A stretch of 64,000 bases of DNA, taken from assembly GCF_017114825.1 (NCBI RefSeq), contig NZ_JADEVO010000024.1, positions 25,033-89,032 on the forward strand. Direction: 5' to 3'. This DNA comes from Pseudomonas gregormendelii. Its GTDB lineage: Bacteria; Pseudomonadota; Gammaproteobacteria; Pseudomonadales; Pseudomonadaceae. The position numbers and the translations under genes were made by a program. A model generated the notes under the pieces. The model was not told the DNA's origin. It searched no databases and was given only the letters and a program-made list of their open reading frames with translations. Positions 50,879-59,810 of the stretch are shown here, in pieces. How positions within the stretch are numbered: the stretch's first letter is position 1; the number at the start of each line of letters is the position of its first letter.

Positions 50879-52027
50879 TCAAAGCCCCATCTGCTTGCTG
50901 ATAATCTCGTTCATCACCTCCCGAGTCCCTCCGCCGATCGAGAGGATCCGGTTATCCCGATACAGCCGCTCCACCAAACTCTCCCGCATATACCCCAGCC
51001 CGCCGAGAATCTGCACCGCGTCGGTCGTAATACGATCTGCCGTATCAGTGGCAAAATTCTTCGCCATGGAAATTTCCTTGATCACACTCTGCCCCGCCGC
51101 CATTTTCGCCGCCTGGCGATAAGTGAACTCCCGGGAGACTTCCAGTGCAGTGGCCATCTCGGCCAGGCGGTGCTTGAGCACCTGGAACTTGCCGATGGGC
51201 TTGCCGAACGCCTCGCGCTGACGTGCCCATTTCAGGCTTTCCTCCAACGCCAGCTGGGCGGTCATGTTGGCCATCAAGGCCAGGGCCAGGCGCTCGCTCT
51301 GGAAGTTACCCATGATGCAGGCGAACCCCATGTTTTCGCCGCCGATCAGATTGCCTGCAGGCACACGGCAATCATCGAAGAACAGTTCAGCGGTGTCCGA
51401 CGCCCACCAGCCCATTTTCTTCAACTGGCGGCCGACGGTAAAACCGGGGGTACCTTTCTCGATCAGCAGCAGGCTGACGCCGCCGAAGCCGGGGTCACCG
51501 GTGCGCACGGCGACGGTGTAGAAGTCTGCGCGAATGCCACTGGTGATGTAGGTTTTGCTGCCGTTGACCCGATAGACATCGCCCTCGCGGACGGCGCGGG
51601 TTTGCAGGTTGGCGACGTCCGAGCCGCCGCTCGGTTCGGTCACCGCCAGGGCGCTGATCTTCTCGCCGCTGAGCACCTGGGGCACAACGCGATCACGGAC
51701 TTCTGGCCTGGCCCATTTCAGAATCGGCGGCAGGCCGATGTCCAGGGAACCCAGACCGGCAACCAGCCCACCGGAGCCGCAGCGCATCAGCTCTTCACTG
51801 GCGGCGACCTTGGCGAACAGATCACCTTCGTGTGAGCCGCCGAAAGCTTCGGGGTAACCGATGCCCAGAATCCCGGCCTGGCCTGCCTTCAGATAGAGCT
51901 CACGGGGAAAGCTTTCGGCTTCTTCCCATTGGTCGATGTCCGGCAGGATTTCACGCTCGACAAATCGTCTGACGCTGTCGCGGACCAATTGGTGGCTGGG
52001 ATCGAAGTATTCCTGGAAGGCAGGCAT
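50879..52027 (-). CDS. Acyl-CoA dehydrogenase
   Basis: A 382-residue FAD enzyme. Signatures: VTEPSGGSDVANLQTRAV (FAD/substrate binding), YRVNGSKTYITSG, FQVLKHRLAEMATALEVSR and the C-terminal QILGGLGYMRESLVERLYRD plus IGGGTREVMNEIISKQMGL. The Glu in the AxxDAVQILGG/LYRD region is the usual catalytic-base position. It oxidises an acyl-CoA to the enoyl-CoA in the cytoplasm, passing electrons to ETF; the chain length cannot be read. ATG 52027 (MPAFQEYF). It is monocistronic here. REP elements follow its 3' end. Confidence 0.94.
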   Translation of the reverse strand: MPAFQEYFDPSHQLVRDSVRRFVEREILPDIDQWEEAESFPRELYLKAGQAGILGIGYPEAFGGSHEGDLFAKVAASEELMRCGSGGLVAGLGSLDIGLPPILKWARPEVRDRVVPQVLSGEKISALAVTEPSGGSDVANLQTRAVREGDVYRVNGSKTYITSGIRADFYTVAVRTGDPGFGGVSLLLIEKGTPGFTVGRQLKKMGWWASDTAELFFDDCRVPAGNLIGGENMGFACIMGNFQSERLALALMANMTAQLALEESLKWARQREAFGKPIGKFQVLKHRLAEMATALEVSREFTYRQAAKMAAGQSVIKEISMAKNFATDTADRITTDAVQILGGLGYMRESLVERLYRDNRILSIGGGTREVMNEIISKQMGL

Positions 52028-52090
52028 CGGCGAACTCCACTGAAGGTCCAGTGAAGTTAACCGAGCGCTTGCTTGGTTTTCAACCAAAAC

Positions 52091-52190
52091 ATGTAGGAGC
52101 GAGCTCGCTCGCGATGGTCGTTAACGAAGACGCGGGAAATCTGATACCCCGCGGCGCCCTCGGGTTCATCGCGAGCAAGCTCGCTCCTAC
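52091..52190. repeat. REP doublet of the GGAGCGAGCTCGCTCGCGAT class
   Basis: TAGGAGCGAGCTCGCTCGCG and the inverted GCGAGCAAGCTCGCTCCTAC flank a centre resembling that of the 44084-44300 repeats. Confidence 0.85.
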
Positions 52191-52274
52191 AGATATTCGG
52201 CGCCATGGGCGATGTGGGAGATATTCGGCGCCGTTTGCGGTGTGGGAGATATTCGGTGCCGTGTGCGGTATGGG
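52191..52274. repeat. Three tandem copies of a 28-bp repeat
   Basis: Three head-to-tail units of exactly 28 bp, each starting AGATATTCGG and ending in TGGG, with substitutions between them. They lie between the REP doublet and recR, and are followed by half a REP palindrome (AGCAAAGCTTGCCCGCG). Confidence 0.85.
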
Positions 52275-52309
52275 AGCAAAGCTTGCCCGCGTTGGCGTCA
52301 TCACGGAGG

Positions 52310-52912
52310 TTACAGAGCGATCGGCTTGCGCCCCGCGAAGGAATGCGCCAGCGTCCCGCCATCCACCAACTCAAGCTCGCCACCCAGGGGCACGCCATGG
52401 GCGATGCGCGAGGCGATCAGGCCTTTGTTGTTGAGCAGCTGGGCGATGTAGTGCGCCGTGGCTTCACCTTCCACCGTCGGGTTGGTCGCCAGGATCACCT
52501 CGGTAAAGGTGCCCGCCTCTTCAATCCGTGCCAGCAGTTGCGGAATGCCAATGGCCTCAGGCCCCAGGCCGTCCAGGGGCGACAGATGGCCCTTGAGCAC
52601 GAAGTAACGCCCGCGAAACCCGGTCTGCTCTACGGCGTAGACATCCATCGGGCCTTCCACCACGCACAGCAAGGTGTCATCGCGGCGAGTGTCGGCGCAC
52701 TGCGGGCACAGGTCGTCCTCGGTCAGCGTGCGGCACAACCGGCAGTGACCGACGCCTTCCATGGCCTGGCTCAGCGCCGATGCCAGGCGCGAGCCACCGC
52801 TGCGATCACGCTCGAGCAACTGCAACGCCATGCGCTGTGCGGTTTTCTGGCCAACACCCGGCAAGGTTCGCAGGGCATCGATCAGTTGGCGAATCAAAGG
52901 GCTGAAGCTCAT
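52310..52912 (-). CDS. recR: Recombination mediator RecR
   Basis: A 200-residue protein with an N-terminal helix-hairpin-helix (LRTLPGVGQKTAQRMAL), a zinc finger with C57, C60, C69 and C72 (CRLC and CPQC), a Toprim domain (VVEGPMDVYAVE) and a Walker-like ATNPTVEGEATA. With RecO it loads RecA on gapped DNA. ATG 52912 (MSFSPLI) is favoured over 52918. In Pseudomonas it normally lies with ybaB and dnaX; here a reductase gene is inserted between recR and ybaB. Confidence 0.97.
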   Translation of the reverse strand: MSFSPLIRQLIDALRTLPGVGQKTAQRMALQLLERDRSGGSRLASALSQAMEGVGHCRLCRTLTEDDLCPQCADTRRDDTLLCVVEGPMDVYAVEQTGFRGRYFVLKGHLSPLDGLGPEAIGIPQLLARIEEAGTFTEVILATNPTVEGEATAHYIAQLLNNKGLIASRIAHGVPLGGELELVDGGTLAHSFAGRKPIAL

Positions 52913-52977
52913 GGGCAAACGTCCGACAAATCAACGAGACGCGGTTTATACCCGCGCCTCTCTTTAGCGTCAATTGC

Positions 52978-54012
52978 TCAGTCCTGAGCGACCCGCACCA
53001 CCAGTTTGCCGAAGTTGCGCCCTTCGAGCAGGCCGATGAAAGCTTCAGGGGCATTCTCCAGGCCGTCGACCACGTCCTCGCGGAACTTCACCTTGCCATC
53101 GCGCACCCACGGCGCCATGGCGCTGATGAACTCCGGTTGGCGATCACCGTAGTCATCGAACACGATAAAGCCCTGGATGCGCACGCGCTTGGTCAGCAGG
53201 GTGCGCTGCAGTTGCGGCAGGCGATCGGGACCAGTCGGTGCTTCGTGGGCGTTGTAGCCGGCGATCAGGCCGCACAGAGGGATGCGCGCCTTGGCGTTGA
53301 GCAGCGGCAATACCGCATCGAAGACTTTGCCGCCGACGTTTTCGTAGTAGATGTCCACACCTTGGGGGCACGCCAATGCCAGATCCTCGGCGAAACTCGG
53401 GCTCTTGTGATCGATGCAGGCGTCAAAACCCAGTTCCTCGACCACGTACCGGCACTTGTCTGCGCCGCCTGCCACACCCACCACCCGCAGGCCCTTGATC
53501 TTCGCAACCTGGCCGACCACCGAGCCCACTGCGCCCGATGCAGCAGCGACCACCAGGGTTTCGCCGGCCTGTGGCTGGCCAATGTCCATCAAGCCCATGT
53601 AGGCGGTCATGCCCGGCATGCCGAGCACGCCCAGGGCCATCGACGGGCTTGGGAGGCCGGAGGGCACCGGGATGACGTTGCGCCCGTCGCTGATGCTATG
53701 GCTCTGCCAGCCCGTTGCGCCGACCACCAGATCGCCTTCCTGGAATTTCGGATTAAGCGAACGCACCACTCGACTCACAGCGCCACCGGTCATGACCTCG
53801 TCGATTTCGACCGGAGCTGCGTAGGAAGGTGCGTCACTCATGCGCCCGCGCATGTAGGGGTCCAGCGACAGGTAGAGGGTCTGCAGCAGGATCTGACCGT
53901 CGGCCAGGTCGGGCAATGCCTCGCGCTCCAGGCGAAAATTCTCTGGGGTCGGCGCGCCCACAGGGCGAGAGGCCAGGACGATACGTTGGTTGAGGGTCAA
54001 TGCATCTGGCAT
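52978..54012 (-). CDS. NADP-dependent oxidoreductase (CurA/leukotriene B4 dehydrogenase-like MDR)
   Basis: A 344-residue zinc-independent medium-chain reductase: N-terminal LNQRIVLASRPVGAPTPENF, the YLSLDPYMRGRM motif, the cofactor fold AASGAVGSVVGQVAKIKG with GGADKCR (NADP phosphate binding) and YYENVGGKVFDAVLP. Relatives reduce the double bond of enones (CurA of E. coli reduces curcumin). Sits between recR and ybaB on the same strand but with its own spacing, so probably separately expressed. Physiological substrate unknown. Confidence 0.92.
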   Translation of the reverse strand: MPDALTLNQRIVLASRPVGAPTPENFRLEREALPDLADGQILLQTLYLSLDPYMRGRMSDAPSYAAPVEIDEVMTGGAVSRVVRSLNPKFQEGDLVVGATGWQSHSISDGRNVIPVPSGLPSPSMALGVLGMPGMTAYMGLMDIGQPQAGETLVVAAASGAVGSVVGQVAKIKGLRVVGVAGGADKCRYVVEELGFDACIDHKSPSFAEDLALACPQGVDIYYENVGGKVFDAVLPLLNAKARIPLCGLIAGYNAHEAPTGPDRLPQLQRTLLTKRVRIQGFIVFDDYGDRQPEFISAMAPWVRDGKVKFREDVVDGLENAPEAFIGLLEGRNFGKLVVRVAQD

Positions 54013-54107
54013 GTGAGCTTCTCCTTGATCGTTAAATGGGGGGTATAGGGAGCAGACCTTTTTGGTGGTGGGGCGTTCGATGTTTCGTCAGGTAGACCGA
54101 GTTGACT

Positions 54108-54232
54108 GCTTCGCGGGCAAGCACGCTCCCACAGGACTACCTCTATCCTGTGGGAGCAAGGCTTGCCCGCTATGAACGGGAGCACGCCTCAATCCCTGTG
54201 GGAGCGGGCTTGCCCGCGAAGGCGGCGGGCCG
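54108..54232. repeat. Three REP elements
   Basis: GCGGGCAAGCACGCTCCCAC at 54112, GTGGGAGCAAGGCTTGCCCG at 54150 and GTGGGAGCGGGCTTGCCCGC at 54199; the first is inverted relative to the other two. Confidence 0.82.
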
Positions 54233-54256
54233 GTCGCGCATGAGCAACCGGCAGAA

Positions 54257-54291
54257 ACAAAAATGCCAAGCTCAACGCCTGGCATTTTTTT
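54257..54291 (-). terminator. Bidirectional-looking terminator after ybaB
   Basis: Inverted repeat AAAATGCCA(A)GC / GC(C)TGGCATTTT with a 5-nt loop and flanking A and T runs, 28 bp beyond the ybaB stop. Confidence 0.82.
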
Positions 54292-54318
54292 GTAGCTCAT
54301 CCGACGCGCTTTGGCGAA

Positions 54319-54657
54319 TCAGAATGGCAGTTTCATACCCGGTGGCAATTGCATGCCAGCGGTCATGCCGGACATCTTGTCCTGGCTGTTGGCTTCGATC
54401 TTGCGCACGGCGTCGTTGACGGCGGCGGCGAATACGGCTTCGAGCATCTCGCGATCATCTTCGCTCAGGCCTTCAACCATGCTTGGGTCGATGCTCACGC
54501 GCTTGACGTCGTGACGACCGGTCATCACCACGGTGACCATATCGCCGCCGGCCTTACCGGTGACTTCGGCGTTGGCCAGTTCTTCCTGCATCTTGGCCAT
54601 TTTTTCTTGCATCTGCTGTGCCTGCTTCATCAGGCCGGCCATGCCACCTTTCATCAT
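54319..54657 (-). CDS. ybaB: YbaB/EbfC nucleoid-associated protein
   Basis: A 112-residue DNA-binding protein: N-terminal coiled helix GLMKQAQQMQEKMAKMQEEL, the family core VTVVMTGRHDVKRVSIDPSM and C-terminal helix LEAVFAAAVNDAVRKIEANS. It forms dimers that bind DNA. ATG 54657 has GAGGTG 6 nt upstream. It lies 66 bp after dnaX, the usual dnaX-ybaB pairing, and is probably co-transcribed with it. Confidence 0.95.
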   Translation of the reverse strand: MMKGGMAGLMKQAQQMQEKMAKMQEELANAEVTGKAGGDMVTVVMTGRHDVKRVSIDPSMVEGLSEDDREMLEAVFAAAVNDAVRKIEANSQDKMSGMTAGMQLPPGMKLPF

Positions 54658-54723
54658 GGGAATCACCTCAAAGTACTTGGATTAAAACGGCGCCCGGCAC
54701 GTGTGGCCAAACGCCTTCAGTTA

Positions 54724-56799
54724 TTAGCCCTGACTGGCCAGGGCTTCGACAGGTTCAATAGTATCGTTACGGATCACCGCTCCGAACTGCTGCATCATTT
54801 GCTGGATGAACGGATCACCATGGATCGACTCCTCCGCCTCGCGCTGACGGTTCACCCGACGCCGGGACGCGGCCTGGGCCGGGGTTTCCTGTTCGGGCTT
54901 GATCAGCTCCATGCTCAGGGTCAGCGTGCGCCCGTGGTACTGGTTCAGCGCGTCGTTGAGGCGACGCTGCTGGGTGGCGTTGAACAGGGCGCTGTGGGCC
55001 GGGTCCAGGTGCATCAACCAGTTGTCGCCTTCGACGGAAATCAGCGTGCAATTGGCAGCGATGCTCCCGGTCATGCCGGAGATCGGCAGTTTCGGGAACA
55101 GCTCCAGCCATTGCAAGGCCAGGCCGGTGGCGGGCATGGCAGCCGGCTCGGGTTCTGGCTCGGGCGCAGGCTCGGCAGCGTGTTCGCTGGCCAACTCATC
55201 CAGGTAGCTGTAGGCCGAGTCGATGTCCGGCTCGATGTAATCCTCGTCCAGCGGCGGCTCGTCGTCCAGGTCAGTGCCCGGGGTGGCGGCATCGACTTCT
55301 GCCACGGACGGCTCCGGAATAGGCGCGGCGGCCCACTCCGGCGCATCCGGCACCACGCTGTCTGGCGTGGGCAGCGGCATCGGTGGCAATTCGGGCTGCT
55401 CGCCAGCGGTCTCGAGCATCGGCTCGACGGCGGGCTGCAGCACGGCCTCGGGCTCGACCGGGTCGTTCCATGGCAGGTCGACCACCTCCTCGATGGCGAC
55501 CGCCTCCACCACTGGCTCTGGCGGCGCAACCGGCGCAACTGGCTCAGGCGCTGGAACGGGTGCTGGAGCAACAACGGGTGCAGCAACAACAGGCGCAACT
55601 GCCGTAGCGACTACCGGCGCAACAACCGGCGCGGCAGCCACTGAGTTTGCGGAATCAACTGTGGCCTGGCTGATCCCCACTGGCTTTAGCGGCTGCCTCG
55701 GGGCGTCCGCCGTATCGGCCGGCCTGAACGCAAGCATGCGCAACAGAACCATTTCGAACCCGCCTCGCGGGTCCGGTGCCAGCGGCAGGTCACGGCGCCC
55801 GATCAGGCCCATCTGGTAATAGAACTGCACGTCTTCGGCCGGCAGCGCCTGGGCCAGGGCCAGCACCCGATCGCGGTCGCCATGGCCATTGTCGACACCC
55901 TCAGGCAGCGCCTGGGCGATGGCGACACGGTGCAATACGTTGAGAATTTCCGAGAGCACGCCATTCCAGTCCGGGCCTTGCTCCGCCAGGTGACGCACGC
56001 CTTCGAGCAGCGCCCGGGCATCGCCTTCGATCAGCGCATGCAGCACGTCGTAGACCTGGCCGTGATCGAGTGTGCCGAGCATCGCTCGCACGTCGGCGGC
56101 CATCACCTTGCCCTCACCGAAGGCAATGGCCTGGTCGGTGAGGCTCATGGCATCGCGCATCGAACCGTCGGCGGCGCGACCCAGCAACCACAGGGCATCG
56201 TCTTCGAACGGCACGTTCTCGACACCCAGTACATGGGTCAGGTGCTCGACCACGCGCTCGGGCGTCATGTTCTTCAGGGAGAACTGCAGGCACCGCGAAA
56301 GAATCGTTGCAGGGAGTTTCTGCGGATCAGTGGTGGCCAGGATGAACTTGACGTAGGGCGGCGGTTCTTCGAGGGTTTTGAGCAGCGCATTGAAGGAATG
56401 GCTGGAGAGCATGTGCACTTCGTCGATCAGGTAGACCTTGAAGCGCCCACGGCTCGGGGCGTATTGCACGTTGTCGAGCAGTTCGCGGGTGTCCTCGACC
56501 TTGGTCCGGCTCGCGGCGTCGATCTCGATCAGGTCGACGAAGCGCCCCTCATCGATCTCCCGGCACACCGAACACTCGCCGCAGGGCGTGGAGGTGATGC
56601 CCGTTTCACAGTTCAGGCACTTGGCAATGATCCGCGCGATGGTGGTCTTGCCGACCCCGCGCGTGCCGGTGAACAGGTAGGCGTGATGCAGCCGCTGGCT
56701 GTCCAAGGCATTGATCAGAGCCTTGAGCACATGGGTCTGGCCGACCATTTCGCGGAACGAGCGCGGACGCCATTTACGTGCAAGAACCTGATAACTCAT
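54724..56799 (-). CDS. dnaX: DNA polymerase III subunits tau/gamma
   Basis: A 691-residue clamp-loader ATPase: Walker A GTRGVGKTT near residues 45-53, zinc module with C62, C73, C76 and C79 (CGECSVC), Walker B VYLIDEVHML and sensor ATTDPQKLP. Domain III ends near residue 360. A low-complexity Ala/Val/Pro/Glu linker follows (about 400-560), then the C-terminal tau domain that binds DnaB and alpha. ATG 56799 (MSYQVLARKWRP) is the family start; the open frame beyond it is spurious. No A-AAA-AAG slippery heptamer was seen, so the E. coli type of frameshift to make gamma is not evident. Confidence 0.97.
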   Translation of the reverse strand: MSYQVLARKWRPRSFREMVGQTHVLKALINALDSQRLHHAYLFTGTRGVGKTTIARIIAKCLNCETGITSTPCGECSVCREIDEGRFVDLIEIDAASRTKVEDTRELLDNVQYAPSRGRFKVYLIDEVHMLSSHSFNALLKTLEEPPPYVKFILATTDPQKLPATILSRCLQFSLKNMTPERVVEHLTHVLGVENVPFEDDALWLLGRAADGSMRDAMSLTDQAIAFGEGKVMAADVRAMLGTLDHGQVYDVLHALIEGDARALLEGVRHLAEQGPDWNGVLSEILNVLHRVAIAQALPEGVDNGHGDRDRVLALAQALPAEDVQFYYQMGLIGRRDLPLAPDPRGGFEMVLLRMLAFRPADTADAPRQPLKPVGISQATVDSANSVAAAPVVAPVVATAVAPVVAAPVVAPAPVPAPEPVAPVAPPEPVVEAVAIEEVVDLPWNDPVEPEAVLQPAVEPMLETAGEQPELPPMPLPTPDSVVPDAPEWAAAPIPEPSVAEVDAATPGTDLDDEPPLDEDYIEPDIDSAYSYLDELASEHAAEPAPEPEPEPAAMPATGLALQWLELFPKLPISGMTGSIAANCTLISVEGDNWLMHLDPAHSALFNATQQRRLNDALNQYHGRTLTLSMELIKPEQETPAQAASRRRVNRQREAEESIHGDPFIQQMMQQFGAVIRNDTIEPVEALASQG

Positions 56800-56941
56800 C
56801 GAAAACCGTCGCCACGAAGGAACACAAGCGGCTAATGCTAGCGGAGCAAGGCCAAAATTGCATCCGATGCCTCGTCTAATCTGGCTAAGATGCACGGAGG
56901 GGGCTTTCAACGGCTCAGGTTTCAGACGTACCGGAGCTTTT

Positions 56942-57679
56942 ATGCGGTTGGCCTTGGGGGCATTGTTGTTCGTGAGCTTGACCGGCGCGGCTGCAGACGC
57001 GCCGTTGCGCTTCGTGGTGCCCGACAGCTGGACCATGCCGATGGTGCAGTTTGAGCGCGGTCGCCCGACACAGGGCATCCTGTATGACGTGATGCTCAGC
57101 CTGGCGACCCAGGTGGGCGTGCCTGCGGAATTTCACGTACTGCCCCGGGCGCGGGTGCAGAGCGCCATGGAGCATGGCGAAATCGATGTGCGCTGTTATG
57201 CCGCGCAGTCCTGGCTGCCCAATCAGTCCGGCGACTACATCTGGAGCATTCCGCTGTGGGTTCAGCCCGATGTGCTGCTGAGCCGCCCTGACCCGCTGAC
57301 CTCCGCCGACCCGGCCCACCTGCCGCGCCAGTCGATCGGCACGGTGCGCGGCTACACCTACCCGACCCTGCAACCGCTGTTCGACGCCGACAAGCTCGAC
57401 CGCGAAGACGCGCGCAACCAGGAACAGGTACTGGAAAAACTGCTGGCAGGACGCTATCGCTACGCAGTGAGCAACCAGTGGACGATGGACTGGTTCAACC
57501 AGCGCTTGCTGCCCGAGCAACAATTGCAAAGTGTTGCTGTGCTGCAGGAGCAGCGGGTGGGGTGTTATGTACGCAATGACCCCAAGGTGCCAGTGCAACG
57601 CATCCTGCGCACCTTGCTGCGCATGAAAATGTCCGGGGAGATCGATGACATCATTCGGCTGTATATCGGCAAGCCCTAG
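56942..57679 (+). CDS. Periplasmic solute-binding protein, family 3 (orphan)
   Basis: A 245-residue protein with a cleavable signal peptide (LALGALLFVSLTGAAADA) and the SBP family-3 plan: LRFVVPDSWTMPMVQFERG, then PTQGILYDVMLSLATQVGVP and a second lobe IGTVRGYTYPTL. No ABC permease or ATPase gene is next to it, so it may serve a remote transporter or act as a sensor-type binding protein; the ligand is not readable. ATG 56942 follows GGAGC. It is divergent from dnaX and convergent with the LysR gene. Confidence 0.82.
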   Translation: MRLALGALLFVSLTGAAADAPLRFVVPDSWTMPMVQFERGRPTQGILYDVMLSLATQVGVPAEFHVLPRARVQSAMEHGEIDVRCYAAQSWLPNQSGDYIWSIPLWVQPDVLLSRPDPLTSADPAHLPRQSIGTVRGYTYPTLQPLFDADKLDREDARNQEQVLEKLLAGRYRYAVSNQWTMDWFNQRLLPEQQLQSVAVLQEQRVGCYVRNDPKVPVQRILRTLLRMKMSGEIDDIIRLYIGKP

Positions 57680-57691
57680 GGCGCGATATTT

Positions 57692-58561
57692 TCAGATCGG
57701 CTTGAACTCATCCTTCAGCAAGTCTGCAAACGCGTCGCGCGCGCGATGCGCCGTTGAGTGCCTGTTCCATATGAAATAATTCCGGACCGGCATCAGGTCG
57801 GCAAAGGTGTGCCCTTCCAGGTCTCCGATCATCCTGAACTGCTCAAAAACACCGCGTGGCACAAGGGAAACGCCTGCTCCAGAGCTCACACAACCGAGGA
57901 TAGTGCCGTAGCTCGCTATGCTGGTAATGGCAGCAGGTACTCGATGCTCACCTAGCCAGCTCGTCAGCGCTGTTCGGTAAGGACATCCTTCGGGCCACAT
58001 GAATACGGCCTTGCCCCTCAAATCCTGCGGGGTGTGGATTTTTCCGAGGCGGGGTGAAGCGATTAACACCAGCTCCTCTTTATAGATTTCCATGTGATCT
58101 ATATCCGGATGCTGATTTTTGACCGCAATCACCGCACCGTCCAGTTTATGAGCGAGGACGTCATTCACTAACTGCGACCATACCCCTGTGCTGAATTGCA
58201 TCTGCACAGCGGGATGATGCTGATGAAACCTGGATAACAGTTTGGGCAACCTGCCGGTGGCGGCAGACTCTATTGCACCAATGTTCAATACCCCTGACGG
58301 CTCAGCCCCAGGATCCAGCGCTCCGCGAGCCTCCTGGCACAACGAAAGGATTTTATTTGTGTAGCCGAGAAACAACTTCCCGGAGGGGCTGATCACAAGC
58401 CCCCTGCCCTGCCTGATAAAAAGCGATACGCCCAGCTCTTGTTCCAACAACTTTATTCTGTTTGTTATGTTTGAAGGAACACAATGTAACAATTCGGACG
58501 CCCGAACGATACTGCCTTGCTCAGCGACCACCTTGAACATGTTCAGCTGCGACAGCTCCAT
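57692..58561 (-). CDS. LysR-family transcriptional regulator
   Basis: A 289-residue regulator: N-terminal winged helix (NMFKVVAEQGSIVRASELLH, then VPSNITNRIKLLEQELGVSL and FIRQGRGLVISPSG) and a type 2 periplasmic-binding-like effector domain (GVLNIGAIESAATGRLP). It resembles CysB/PtxR-like or generic LysR proteins; the effector is unknown. It is transcribed away from a TauE/SafE transporter gene 121 bp off, the usual layout for a LysR controlling its neighbour. Composition is more AT-rich than the dnaX block. Confidence 0.93.
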   Translation of the reverse strand: MELSQLNMFKVVAEQGSIVRASELLHCVPSNITNRIKLLEQELGVSLFIRQGRGLVISPSGKLFLGYTNKILSLCQEARGALDPGAEPSGVLNIGAIESAATGRLPKLLSRFHQHHPAVQMQFSTGVWSQLVNDVLAHKLDGAVIAVKNQHPDIDHMEIYKEELVLIASPRLGKIHTPQDLRGKAVFMWPEGCPYRTALTSWLGEHRVPAAITSIASYGTILGCVSSGAGVSLVPRGVFEQFRMIGDLEGHTFADLMPVRNYFIWNRHSTAHRARDAFADLLKDEFKPI

Positions 58562-58682
58562 TTAAATATCGCTCATTTTAAGTGAATGCTTGAATCACTA
58601 TAAAGCACTTGTTGCGCACTCCTCAAGTAATTAGTGTGCGGGCCTGGCCTGCTTCTAATGCTCTTCCATTTAATAGAAGCCC
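58562..58682. promoter_or_regulatory. Divergent promoter region, LysR gene and TauE/SafE gene
   Basis: 121 bp between divergent starts, AT-rich, expected to hold both promoters and a T-N11-A-type LysR site. I could not pin one down. Confidence 0.5.
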
Positions 58683-59477
58683 ATGGCCGCATTAATCACT
58701 GGATACCTGATGGACGTCGAGCAAGTTCTAATCGCGCTAGGTTTTTTTGCTTTTTGTGGCGGTTTGATTGACGCTGCGGTTGGCGGAGGTGGACTGGTCC
58801 AGGTGCCGGCACTGATACACGCGCTACCTGGCCATAGTCTGGCTACGGTGTTCGGAACCAACAAACTGGCTGTCCTGGCCGGCAACCTCTGCTCCATATC
58901 CACTTACGTGAGGAGAGTTAGAATTGTATGGAAGCTCATGCTTCCAACCATGATTTCATCATTTATATTCGCCTACCTTGGCGCGCTATCGGTTTCTCTC
59001 ATTCCGAAAAGGTTTATGGAATATGCAGTTTTTATCATCTTGGTGGCAATGGCGATCTATACCTTTATCAAAAAGGACTTAGGCCGATTCAGCACTGACA
59101 TACAATGCGGCAGAAGAGAACTCCTGCTTGGCGTATTTTTCGGAGGTTTAATCGGCTTTTATGATGGCGTCTTCGGGCCGGGCAGCGGCAGCCTGCTTCT
59201 TTTTGTTTTTGTGAAGTTTTTCGGGTTTGATTTTTTAAATGCTTCAGCTTCTGCAAAACTGGTTAACCTGGGGACATTCAGCGCCGCACTGCTGTTTTTT
59301 ATTCCGTCGGGCAACATTTTATGGGCTGTCGGCGGAGTCGTTGGTCTGTGCAATATCGCAGGCTCGCTCACCGGGGCATTTCTAGCCCTGCGGTATGGCA
59401 GCGGATTTATTCGAGTATTTTTTCTGATTCTACTGCTGTTCCTCATCGCGAGGATGGGAATGTCGATATCAGGTTAA
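58683..59477 (+). CDS. TauE/SafE/YfcA-family membrane transporter
   Basis: A 264-residue inner-membrane protein with about eight segments and the family signature GGLIDAAVGGGGLVQVPALI near the N-terminus and GLIGFYDGVFGPGSGSLLLF in the second half. Members export sulfite, sulfoacetate or other organosulfonates, or act as permeases for similar anions. The divergent LysR gene is its probable regulator. ATG 58683 and ATG 58710 (MDVEQVL) are both possible. Confidence 0.92.
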   Translation: MAALITGYLMDVEQVLIALGFFAFCGGLIDAAVGGGGLVQVPALIHALPGHSLATVFGTNKLAVLAGNLCSISTYVRRVRIVWKLMLPTMISSFIFAYLGALSVSLIPKRFMEYAVFIILVAMAIYTFIKKDLGRFSTDIQCGRRELLLGVFFGGLIGFYDGVFGPGSGSLLLFVFVKFFGFDFLNASASAKLVNLGTFSAALLFFIPSGNILWAVGGVVGLCNIAGSLTGAFLALRYGSGFIRVFFLILLLFLIARMGMSISG

Positions 59478-59810
59478 TCGCTATTTTCGAAGCGCAGAGA
59501 TTTACAAAAATCACTGCAAGCACGCTTGCCCGTCAGAGTTCACCGCTGAGATGATCTGAACGCTGGCGCCTTCGATTTCGACAGATAAAAGCAAAGCATT
59601 TCACCAACCCAGTTTGCAAACAGGCGGGGAAATGCATAACGCTGCATTGGATCTTGAACACCTATTGCTCAGCAGCTTCAGCCGTTGCCGCAGCCTACAC
59701 ACGCTTTGGTGCTCAGTGGTCGAAACAGCTGCGACATCGTGGCATAATGCCACCTAGGGCGACGTTGTTTCGTCCCCACCTCAACAGCACCGAATGATAA
59801 GGGACTCATC
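59478..59810. other. Intergenic region, no gene seen
   Basis: 333 bp. The last part must carry the promoter of the DUF2846 lipoprotein (AAGGGA ribosome binding site at 59801-59806). No hairpin terminator or RNA gene is obvious. Confidence 0.4.

Noticed and set aside
56800..56941. Possible 4.5S or other small RNA upstream of dnaX
   Set aside because: The conserved SRP RNA tetraloop region is absent and no stable fold was obvious.
56800..57078. 93-codon N-terminal extension of dnaX
   Set aside because: It overlaps the divergent binding-protein gene and has no family similarity; MSYQVLARKWRP is the conserved DnaX start.
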